From positions 1-6,710 of the forward strand of contig CAJUJI010000146.1 of NCBI GenBank assembly GCA_910586875.1: 6,710 bases of DNA, read 5' to 3'. Within the stretch, counting starts at the first letter, position 1. Each line of letters begins with the position of its first letter. Source of the DNA: an uncultured Anaerotruncus sp. (GTDB lineage: Bacteria > Bacillota > Clostridia > Oscillospirales > Ruminococcaceae). Below, piece after piece: positions 1-5,303 of this stretch. The notes under the pieces are model-generated. The model saw only the letters and a program-made list of their open reading frames with translations, made no database searches and was not told the DNA's origin. The position numbers and the translations under genes are program-made.

Positions 1-2
1 TA

Positions 3-11
3 TGATATAAT
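3..11 (+). promoter_or_regulatory. Extended -10 promoter element before the DUF436 gene
   Basis: TATAAT at 6-11 is preceded by TG and one base at 3-5, which is the TGnTATAAT extended -10 pattern. Transcription would start near base 18 and leave a leader of about 30 nt before the gene. The -35 region lies outside the window, so only half of the promoter can be judged. Confidence 0.55.
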
Positions 12-50
12 CAACTTATAAAGTGGAAACGAAGAATGAAGGCGGATTTT

Positions 51-608
51 ATGGAAGAATTTGACCAGCTCAGGCAGGTTGCTTATCAGGCCACACAGGA
101 GTTTTTGGGTTTGGCGAAGTTGAACACAGGGGATTTGTTGGTAGTAGGCTGTTCCAGCAGCGAAATTGGCGGGCAGAAAATCGGATCGGATTCCAGCCCC
201 GCAATTGCACAGGCTGTATTTGGAGGAATTTATCAGGCCGCACAGGAGCGGGAGATTTTTCTTGCTGCACAGTGCTGCGAGCATCTAAACCGCGCGCTGA
301 TTTTGGAACAAAAGATAGCAAAGACACTGCGGCTGCCGGTTGTTAATGTGGTGCCGCAGCCCAAGGCAGGCGGTTCGTTTGCAACGGCGGCATATGCGGC
401 ATTTTCTGCACCGGTTGCGGTGGAGGCGGTGCAGGCTGATGCAGGTATGGATATCGGAGATACCTTGATTGGAATGCACCTCAAGCCGGTTGCGGTGCCG
501 GTGCGCTTATCGGTGCGCAAGATCGGAGAGGCAAATCTTGTTTGTGCGCGCACACGTCCGAAATTTATTGGCGGCGTTCGAGCGCATTATGACGATGCCT
601 TGTTATAA
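51..608 (+). CDS. ywlG: DUF436 / UPF0340 family protein (TIGR01440, YwlG-like), function unknown
   Basis: This is a cytoplasmic protein of 185 residues, close to the usual length of the family. Several blocks I associate with UPF0340/DUF436 are present: VVGCSSSE near residues 31-38, QCCEHLNRAL near 74-83, a VPQPKAGGS block in the middle, and DIGDTLIGMHLKPVAVPVR near the C-terminus. The biochemical role is not established; conserved cysteines (C34, C75, C76) and glycine-rich loops hint at an enzyme, but that is inference. Two starts are possible. ATG 36 has only a weak GGA upstream, while ATG 51 has AGGCGG at 40-45 with 5 nt spacing and begins where I recall family members beginning, so I chose 51. 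No signal peptide or membrane segment is seen. It is the first gene of a plus-strand run and probably reads from the promoter at 3-11. Confidence 0.9.
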   Translation: MEEFDQLRQVAYQATQEFLGLAKLNTGDLLVVGCSSSEIGGQKIGSDSSPAIAQAVFGGIYQAAQEREIFLAAQCCEHLNRALILEQKIAKTLRLPVVNVVPQPKAGGSFATAAYAAFSAPVAVEAVQADAGMDIGDTLIGMHLKPVAVPVRLSVRKIGEANLVCARTRPKFIGGVRAHYDDALL

Positions 609-614
609 CAGGAG

Positions 615-690
615 ACCTTGGCTGCAAGGTGCAGTAGGTGTACGACTAGGGGTGCTTTTTCTCTTGCGAAAAGCACCCCCACTTGCAACC
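615..690 (+). other. Structured intergenic region with an 11-bp hairpin lacking a T-tract
   Basis: A perfect 11-bp stem pairs 649-659 with 669-679, with a 9-nt loop. A smaller perfect stem pairs 615-620 with 625-630 around a GCTG loop. Alternatively 620-628 pairs with 682-690 with one mismatch and would enclose the main hairpin. No T-run follows on either strand, so it is a poor intrinsic terminator. It may attenuate, protect or process the message between the DUF436 gene and the next gene, which is 120 nt away. Confidence 0.5.
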
Positions 691-728
691 CGCAGCATTT
701 GGCAGCTACAGCAATATGAGGACAACTT

Positions 729-1130
729 ATGAAGTGGTTTAGAAAAATAGGATTGCTATTTGTCTTTTTACCGATCATCCTTCTGGTCATTTTTGTAGCC
801 TATGAGCTTTTTGGACTATGCGCCAACCGGATTGCCACCAAGTACCAAACAGACCGCTTGCAGTCCCATTTGGAGAATGAAATTTGGGATATTCAGATTG
901 TGAGCGTGTATTCGGAAACTGGAAATACATCCGGCACCGGAAATCATGTGGATTGTCTTTCACTGATTACCTTCTCAACAGACATGCAGGAATTGGAAGT
1001 AGCAAATAAAATGTCCAAGCACTACGAATTGGATGGGTGGAGCTGTTATATCGATCAGATAGAAGATGGGCAGTACCTGTTTTATCTAAATACGTCAGCC
1101 CCGTTTGTAAATAATATAGAAGGGCACTAA
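729..1130 (+). CDS. Small membrane-anchored protein of unknown function
   Basis: I do not recognise this 133-residue protein. Residues 2-6 carry positive charges (K2, R5, K6). A long hydrophobic segment follows at about 7-30 and acts as a signal anchor. By the positive-inside rule the rest (about 100 residues) should lie outside the membrane. There is no lipobox; the only cysteine near the segment is C31, in LGLCAN-like context without the right spacing. The outer part is polar and mixed in charge, with aromatic residues near the end (WSCYIDQ, YLFYLN), and looks like a small folded domain. The start is supported by GAGGA at 718-722, 6 nt before the ATG. It sits between the DUF436 gene and the hydrolase gene, with 34 nt before the preferred hydrolase start, so co-transcription with the hydrolase is likely. 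No homologue or function can be named from the sequence alone. Confidence 0.75.
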   Translation: MKWFRKIGLLFVFLPIILLVIFVAYELFGLCANRIATKYQTDRLQSHLENEIWDIQIVSVYSETGNTSGTGNHVDCLSLITFSTDMQELEVANKMSKHYELDGWSCYIDQIEDGQYLFYLNTSAPFVNNIEGH

Positions 1131-1149
1131 ATTTTAGTTGATCAGGCAG

Positions 1150-1167
1150 AGGAGGAATGCTATCTTG
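1150..1167 (+). promoter_or_regulatory. AGGAGG ribosome binding site that sets a TTG start
   Basis: A perfect AGGAGG at 1150-1155 is followed after 9 nt by TTG at 1165-1167, in frame with the hydrolase. The frame is also open from a TTG at 1138, but that start lies upstream of the binding site and has none of its own. The ATG at 1157-1159 is out of frame. The start at 1165 is therefore preferred. Confidence 0.75.
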
Positions 1168-2046
1168 TATGAGTTGGTACCGCTCAGCGACAGATGTTAT
1201 GCAATTGACTGTCCCGCAAAAATCGGTGTTTACCTGACAAGTCCAACCGATGCGTATTTGATTGACAGCGGCAACGATAAGGACGCCGGCCGCAAGGTTC
1301 GGCAGATATTGGAGCAGAACCACTGGCAGCTGCGCGGGATTCTGAACACACATTCCAATGCGGATCATATTGGCGGCAACCGCTATCTGCAAAACCAAAC
1401 CGGCTGCAAAATCTTTTCCGCAGGGATTGAGGCTGCGTTTACACAGCATCCGATTTTGGAACCCTCCTTTTTGTACGGTGGGTATCCCTGCAAGGATTTG
1501 CGGCATAAGTTTTTGCTCGCACAGCAAAGTGATGTCTCGGACTTCCGTGATGAAGCATTTCCCAAGGAGATAGAAGTGATCCCGTTACATGGGCATTTTT
1601 TTGATATGGTGGGATTTCGCACCCCAGAACAGATTGTGTTTCTTGCAGATTGTGTCAGCAGTCAGGCTACACTAGAAAAATATGCGGTTTCGTTTATCTA
1701 TGATGTGGACGCATATTTACAAACGCTGGATGCGGTGGAAAAGATGCAGGCAAAGCTGTTCGTTCCGTCACATGCAGAGATTACTGCTGATATCAAACCG
1801 CTGGTGCAGTACAATCGCAGCAAGGTCTTTGAAATCGCAGATTTTATCAGGTCCGCCTGTGCTGAGCCGATTATTTTTGAACAGCTTTTGCAGCGCTTAT
1901 TTGAGCGATACCGGCTTACAATGAATTTTGAGCAGTATGTGTTGATTGGCAGTACCGTGCGCTCCTATCTCTCCTGGTTAAAGGATCAGGGGCAGGTGGA
2001 TGCTATGTTTGAACAAAACCTGCTGCGGTGGCGGCGGGTGGATTGA
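1165..2046 (+). CDS. Metallo-beta-lactamase-fold hydrolase with HSNADH metal motif
   Basis: This 293-residue protein (TTG start, see the ribosome binding site entry) has the layout of the metallo-beta-lactamase superfamily. A short N-terminal beta region ends in YLIDSG near 31-36. The metal motif is THSNADHIGG at 62-71, followed by H142/H144 in LHGHFFDMVG, D162 in LADC and H203 in PSHAE. These match the expected order of metal ligands, except that the second histidine of HxHxDH is asparagine (N65). Residues from about 212 onward are helical and resemble the winged-helix-like tail found in several hydrolases of this fold. No signal peptide is seen, so it should act in the cytoplasm. Substrates in this superfamily include thioesters, lactones, phosphodiesters and nucleic acids; the specificity here cannot be read from sequence. 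It is probably the last gene of the plus-strand run. Confidence 0.88.
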   Translation: MYELVPLSDRCYAIDCPAKIGVYLTSPTDAYLIDSGNDKDAGRKVRQILEQNHWQLRGILNTHSNADHIGGNRYLQNQTGCKIFSAGIEAAFTQHPILEPSFLYGGYPCKDLRHKFLLAQQSDVSDFRDEAFPKEIEVIPLHGHFFDMVGFRTPEQIVFLADCVSSQATLEKYAVSFIYDVDAYLQTLDAVEKMQAKLFVPSHAEITADIKPLVQYNRSKVFEIADFIRSACAEPIIFEQLLQRLFERYRLTMNFEQYVLIGSTVRSYLSWLKDQGQVDAMFEQNLLRWRRVD

Positions 2047-2055
2047 TGATCTTTT

Positions 2056-2080
2056 TTTAGACGCAGAATCTAAATTTTTT
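2056..2080 (+). terminator. Weak AT-rich terminator candidate after the hydrolase gene
   Basis: TTTAGA at 2056-2061 pairs with TCTAAA at 2069-2074 around a 7-nt loop, and six T follow at 2075-2080. The position, 10 nt after the stop codon, and the T-run fit an intrinsic terminator. The stem holds only one G-C pair, so it would be weak. Confidence 0.4.
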
Positions 2081-2091
2081 ACATTTTGAGG

Positions 2092-2120
2092 TTGATTTTT
2101 TTCGTATGAAAAACTATAAT
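2092..2120 (+). promoter_or_regulatory. Sigma-A-type promoter for the YheO-type regulator
   Basis: TTGATT at 2092-2097 and a perfect TATAAT at 2115-2120 are separated by 17 nt, the optimal spacing. Transcription should start near 2127, giving a leader of about 150 nt before the regulator gene. The leader is AT-rich and has only one small hairpin near 2220-2241 with a bulged C. I see no riboswitch that I can name. Confidence 0.7.
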
Positions 2121-2277
2121 AAAACTTATTAATTCCTTATCAAACAATTTTTTGCGAGATTCTCTGTTTTGCACTACTTTGGTATTTTTATCCCTGTGGT
2201 TTTCCAATACAGAGCGGCCCAAAACCTGAAATTCCAGTTTTATTCCCAATCTAAAATAAAGGGGATTCAGATTTAAC

Positions 2278-2943
2278 ATGAGCCATCCTATTTTGCAGAT
2301 GTTGGTTCCTATCGCTGATGGAATTGCTAAAACCTTTGGCGATAACTGCGAGGTTGCAATTCATGACTTAACACATCCGAACCACGCGATCTTCTATGTA
2401 GCAAATGGTGAACTGATGGATCGAAAAAAAAATGATAACTTGGATTCCACATTTATGGAACTTGTCCGGCTGGCTTCTCATCACCAGGATCGTCTAATCA
2501 ATTATTACCACTTTGAAAACGGACATTCTTTTAAATGTACAAAGGTCCTTATTCGAGACGAAAATCAAAAGGCAATCGGTTGTTTTTGTATCAATGTTGT
2601 AATTGACGATTATTTAAAATCAAAGCAGACAATGGACAGGCTTTGCCATACCGAATCACTTGATAAGATTAAATTGGAGGATGCCACACAATCGGAAAGC
2701 GAAAATATTGTTTCTGACCTTGTAAAAGATATCATCATCAACACCTATGAGGATTACTATAAGAGTAGAGGCGCCTTAACAAAGGCTGATAAAATTGATT
2801 TTGCGCGCTATTTAAATTTAAAAGGAATTTTCCAGGTAAAAGGCGCAGTCGAGATGGTTGCCGAGCTCCTTCAGGTTTCAAAGTATACGGTGTATCGGTA
2901 TGTTGGAGAAAATCATTCCACTCAAACGAGCAACAAGGGTTGA
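2278..2943 (+). CDS. YheO/DauR-type transcriptional regulator (PAS_6 and HTH_22 domains)
   Basis: This 221-residue protein has the two-domain layout of the YheO family. Residues about 5-120 form the YheO-like PAS domain, with the typical early block FGDNCEVAIHDL at 20-31, NGELMDRK in the middle and GCFCINVVID at its end. Residues about 165-209 form the HTH_22 domain, including the helix-turn-helix with SKYTVYRYV at its end. The family includes DauR, which controls D-arginine catabolism in Pseudomonas; that is family knowledge, and the ligand here is unknown. The protein should act in the cytoplasm on DNA, sensing a small molecule with the PAS domain. No catabolic gene or transporter lies beside it, so its targets are elsewhere or it regulates itself. 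AAGGGG at 2259-2264 lies 13 nt before the ATG, which is long, but no better in-frame start exists. The gene is clearly more AT-rich than its neighbours. Confidence 0.88.
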   Translation: MSHPILQMLVPIADGIAKTFGDNCEVAIHDLTHPNHAIFYVANGELMDRKKNDNLDSTFMELVRLASHHQDRLINYYHFENGHSFKCTKVLIRDENQKAIGCFCINVVIDDYLKSKQTMDRLCHTESLDKIKLEDATQSESENIVSDLVKDIIINTYEDYYKSRGALTKADKIDFARYLNLKGIFQVKGAVEMVAELLQVSKYTVYRYVGENHSTQTSNKG

Positions 2944-2957
2944 GCTCTGGGATAGCG

Positions 2958-2989
2958 GCTGCAAATTAGATAAGGCAAAGATTTGCGGC
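2958..2989 (+). other. Hairpin after the regulator gene, possible weak terminator
   Basis: Bases 2958-2966 pair with 2981-2989 in a 9-bp stem with one G-T pair and a 14-nt loop. The nearest T-run (four T at 2996-2999) starts 6 nt beyond the stem, so termination would be inefficient. It lies 14 nt after the stop codon. The rest of the stretch up to the tRNA promoter is AT-rich and shows no gene. Confidence 0.3.
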
Positions 2990-3071
2990 GGCTGATTTTA
3001 ATTGGTAATTTTATATAATTATAGGAAAATCCACAGGGACTTCTTTATTTAAATTATTCTTCTGGGCACTC

Positions 3072-3103
3072 TTGCTTTTTTGTGCATTTTATGCTAATAT
3101 AAT
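3072..3103 (+). promoter_or_regulatory. Promoter for tRNA-Pro
   Basis: TTGCTT at 3072-3077 and TAATAT at 3095-3100 are separated by 17 nt, and TG at 3092-3093 makes an extended -10. An overlapping perfect TATAAT at 3098-3103 could serve instead with 20-nt spacing. Either way transcription starts near 3107-3111, about 20 nt before the tRNA. Confidence 0.6.
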
Positions 3104-3129
3104 AGAGCTGTTTCAGGACAGTGCAAAAT

Positions 3130-3203
3130 CCGGATATGGCGCAGTTTGGTAGCGCGCTACCTTGGGGTGGTAGAGGCCGTGGGTTCAAGTCCCGCTATTC
3201 GGA
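3130..3203 (+). tRNA. tRNA-Pro (anticodon GGG)
   Basis: The sequence folds into a complete 74-nt cloverleaf. The acceptor stem pairs 3130-3136 with 3196-3202, with one G-T pair. The D stem GCGC pairs 3139-3142 with 3152-3155. The anticodon stem CTACC/GGTAG (3157-3161 with 3169-3173) encloses the loop TTGGGGT, which puts GGG at 3164-3166. The T stem GTGGG/CCCGC holds the loop TTCAAGT. The discriminator base is A3203 and CCA is not encoded, so it must be added after transcription. The C1-G72 pair and the A73 discriminator fit bacterial proline tRNAs. GGG reads the proline codons CCC and CCU. It stands alone, with its own promoter and terminator. Confidence 0.96.
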
Positions 3204-3213
3204 TAAAAAAAGG

Positions 3214-3247
3214 GCTGCAAACGAAAAAATTCGTTTGCAGCTTTTTT
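3214..3247 (+). terminator. Strong intrinsic terminator of tRNA-Pro
   Basis: A perfect 12-bp stem pairs 3214-3225 with 3230-3241 around an AAAA loop, followed by six T at 3242-3247. It begins 10 nt after the tRNA. Read on the minus strand, the same stem is followed by CC and then a run of seven T, so it can also stop transcripts arriving from prmC. Confidence 0.9.
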
Positions 3248-3255
3248 GCGTTGTA

Positions 3256-3287
3256 AAGGGCTGCTTTTTCCAGAAAAAGCAGCCCTT
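3256..3287 (-). terminator. Second hairpin, terminator candidate for the prmC operon
   Basis: A perfect 14-bp stem pairs 3256-3269 with 3274-3287 around a 4-nt loop. It lies 11 nt beyond the prmC stop codon on the minus strand. Its own tail is a short TTTA, but the tRNA terminator stem with a good T-run follows directly. The two together form a tandem block. Both stems share the sequence AAAGGGCTGC at their left base. Confidence 0.7.
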
Positions 3288-3298
3288 GCAGTCATCCA

Positions 3299-4144
3299 TT
3301 ATATTGGACGAAACCCGTAAACCACCCGCTGAATACCTGCTAGGTCGCGGCGGGCTGTCACATCTACATAACCCGCCTGCGTCATCAACTCCATCACCTG
3401 TGGCGCTTGGTCGTAGCCCACCTCAAAGGCGAGCGCGCCGCCCGGCTTTAACATTGGCAGGTAAAGCGGAGAAATTGCGCGGTAGAAATCCAGCCCATCC
3501 TCACCCCCGTCCAGCGCGAGCTTTGGCTCATACTGCACCTGTATTTCAAGGGTGGCAAGCTGTGCATGAGGGATATAGGGCGGGTTGGAGATCGCTAGGT
3601 CAAGCTGTGGCAGAGCAGGCGGAAATAAAACATCCTCCTGGAATGCGTCGATTAGTACGCGGTTGAGTGTGATGTTTTCAATCAGATAAGCAAATGCCTC
3701 CGGATATTTTTCGAGGGCGCAAACGCGTGCGTCCCGACGTTTAGAGCTTATCGAGATACCTACACACCCACTGCCAGCGCACAGATCTACCACCTCAGGG
3801 TTATGCCGATCCTTGATAAGCTCTAGCCCTGTTTCTACCAAAATTTCCGTGTCAGGACGCGGGATCAAAACCCCTGGCCCCACCTGGAAAGGCAGCCCAA
3901 AAAATTCCCATTGTCCCAACAGATATTGCAGCGGCTCCCCACGATCATAGCGAGCGCATAAAACCAAAAATTCCTGTAGCTGCTGCGGGTCAGCAGGCTG
4001 CCCGCCTAGCTGTGGCAATTGGTAGCGCGAAACGCCAAAGGCATATTCAAACATGCGAGCGAGGTCGAGCGCGGCAGAGGATTCCTGGGTATCTTCGGGC
4101 TTTAGTCGGGAATAAGAGGCTTGATATACTTGTTGTAAGGTCAT
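3299..4144 (-). CDS. prmC: Peptide chain release factor N5-glutamine methyltransferase
   Basis: PrmC methylates the glutamine of the GGQ motif in release factors RF1 and RF2, using S-adenosylmethionine, and so improves translation termination in the cytoplasm. This protein has 281 residues, close to the family norm. An N-terminal helical domain for release factor binding covers about 1-85 and ends in the conserved GEPLQYLLG block at 69-77. It is followed by IPRPDTE at 94-100, the SAM-binding loop DLCAGSGCVGI at 120-130 and the catalytic NPPY motif at 187-190 with YEPKLALDGG at 205-214. All key residues are present. The ATG is preceded by AGAGGG with good spacing and lies 12 nt after the trpS stop, so the two are co-transcribed. 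In many bacteria prmC follows prfA; pairing with trpS is less usual. The start and identity are clear. Confidence 0.96.
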   Translation of the reverse strand: MTLQQVYQASYSRLKPEDTQESSAALDLARMFEYAFGVSRYQLPQLGGQPADPQQLQEFLVLCARYDRGEPLQYLLGQWEFFGLPFQVGPGVLIPRPDTEILVETGLELIKDRHNPEVVDLCAGSGCVGISISSKRRDARVCALEKYPEAFAYLIENITLNRVLIDAFQEDVLFPPALPQLDLAISNPPYIPHAQLATLEIQVQYEPKLALDGGEDGLDFYRAISPLYLPMLKPGGALAFEVGYDQAPQVMELMTQAGYVDVTARRDLAGIQRVVYGFRPI

Positions 4145-4156
4145 AGTAGTCCCTCT

Positions 4157-5149
4157 TTATCTGGCGAGAAAGCCGATTTTTTTATAAACCTTGTCAAGCG
4201 TGCGCTGGGAGACGCCTTCCGCTTTGCGAGCTCCATCACGGTAGCACTCCTCCAGATAAGCCCGATCCTTCATCAACTGTGCATAGCGTTCACGGATGGG
4301 ACGCAGCGATTCTGCAAGCGCATCGCCCACCTTCTGCTTGAAGTCTCCATAACCATGACCGGCAAACTCCTCAGTAATCTGCTCGAGTGTGCGGCCGGTG
4401 ACAGCGCTGTAAATCGACATCAAATTGTTGACGCCGTCCTTGCCCTCCCGATAGGCAACCAGCGCTTCTGAGTCGGTCACAGCGCTTTTAATTTTCTTCA
4501 CAATCGTTTCGGGCGGGTCGAGAATGGTGATGTAGGATTTGGGGTTGTCATCGCTTTTGGACATCTTTTTGGTCGGATCCTGCAAGGACATGACCTTTGC
4601 GGTCAGCTTGGGATAGTAGCCATCAGGGACGGTAAACACGTCGCCGTAAATGCCATTAAAGCGTTGGGCAATATTGCGCGCTAGCTCAAGGTGTTGTTTT
4701 TGGTCGATACCAACCGGTACAAAGTCTGCTTGATAAAGCAGAATGTCTCCCGCCATCAGCACGGGATAGGTGAACAGTCCAGCATTTACATTTTCGGGGT
4801 GGCGGGCGCTTTTGTCCTTAAACTGGGTCATGCGGGAAAGCTCGCCGAACTGGGTGTAGCAGCTGAGCACCCAATTGAGCTCTGCATGGCATTTGACATG
4901 ACTTTGGATGAATGCAATGGACTTCTGCGGGTCAACGCCCACCGCCAACAGCAGCGCGTAAGCATTGAGCGTGTTAGCGCGAAGATCCTTTGCTTGCTGG
5001 CGCACGGTGAGCGCGTGCATATTGGCTATAGAATAGCAGCAATTGTATTCATCCTGCAAGGAAACCCAGTTTTGCAGTGCACCAAGATAGTTGCCTAATG
5101 TAAAGGTGCCGGTCGGCTGGATGGCTGAGAAGATAATTTTTTTGTCCAT
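4157..5149 (-). CDS. trpS: Tryptophanyl-tRNA synthetase
   Basis: This class I enzyme charges tRNA-Trp with tryptophan at the expense of ATP, in the cytoplasm. The protein has 330 residues, close to the 328 I recall for the Geobacillus enzyme. The HIGH-equivalent motif is TLGN at 17-20 in IQPTGTFTLGNYLGAL-type context, and the KMSKS motif stands intact at 195-199. MAGDILLY contains D135, which corresponds to the aspartate that recognises the indole ring in the Geobacillus enzyme. Other typical blocks are ELSRMTQFKDKS and VPVGIDQKQHLEL. The frame is open three codons further upstream to a TTG at 5158, but that TTG touches the binding site AGGAAAGG (5159-5166). The ATG at 5149 lies 9 nt from it and is the better start. 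prmC follows after 12 nt, and the aminotransferase gene lies 154 nt upstream. Confidence 0.97.
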   Translation of the reverse strand: MDKKIIFSAIQPTGTFTLGNYLGALQNWVSLQDEYNCCYSIANMHALTVRQQAKDLRANTLNAYALLLAVGVDPQKSIAFIQSHVKCHAELNWVLSCYTQFGELSRMTQFKDKSARHPENVNAGLFTYPVLMAGDILLYQADFVPVGIDQKQHLELARNIAQRFNGIYGDVFTVPDGYYPKLTAKVMSLQDPTKKMSKSDDNPKSYITILDPPETIVKKIKSAVTDSEALVAYREGKDGVNNLMSIYSAVTGRTLEQITEEFAGHGYGDFKQKVGDALAESLRPIRERYAQLMKDRAYLEECYRDGARKAEGVSQRTLDKVYKKIGFLAR

Positions 5150-5183
5150 GGGAATCAACCTTTCCTGTTAGAGATGTTGGAGA

Positions 5184-5288
5184 TAGAACGAAAGGCATGG
5201 CCTCTGGTTCTAATAGACGTGTGCCTGCTGCCACATGACATACAAAAGTCAACCACCAAAGGCAGCTTTTGGGCCGAAGCAAAAGGCC
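5184..5288 (-). other. Structured leader of trpS, no T-box recognised
   Basis: Three hairpins can be drawn in the 154-nt gap upstream of trpS. The first (5267-5284) has TTTT/AAAA ends and a C(TTCG)G tetraloop. The second pairs 5227-5232 with 5261-5266 and holds an inner stem 5236-5239/5248-5251. The third pairs 5184-5189 with 5207-5212 and holds an inner AGGC/GCCT stem. Synthetase genes in this phylum often carry a T-box leader, but I see neither the conserved T-box sequence nor a T-run terminator, and no good promoter. The region may be a read-through spacer, or a leader of unknown type. Confidence 0.4.
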
Positions 5289-5303
5289 GGCGAACATGCG
5301 GTT

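Noticed and set aside
967..1527. A 186-codon minus-strand frame opposite the membrane protein and hydrolase genes
   Set aside because: It is antisense to two genes with good starts and recognisable or coherent products, and its product shows no family features.
3130..3203. tRNA-Pro as an integration site of a mobile element
   Set aside because: No integrase gene and no direct repeat of the tRNA 3' end is seen in the window.
3121..3666. A 181-codon plus-strand open frame over the tRNA and the prmC 3' end
   Set aside because: It covers a perfect tRNA, its terminator and the antisense of prmC; it has no ribosome binding site and a low-complexity, arginine/proline-rich product.
5267..5284. Intrinsic terminator of the aminotransferase gene
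   Set aside because: The hairpin has a TTCG loop but no T-run follows on the minus strand, so termination is not supported.
5049..5297. An 82-codon minus-strand frame over the trpS leader and start, considered as a gene
   Set aside because: It overlaps the well-supported trpS start in another frame and has no ribosome binding site. Only its tandem TGG codons are mentioned as a weak observation.
5150..5303. T-box riboswitch before trpS
   Set aside because: The conserved T-box core sequence and a terminator with T-run are not visible, and the gap is short for a full T-box leader.
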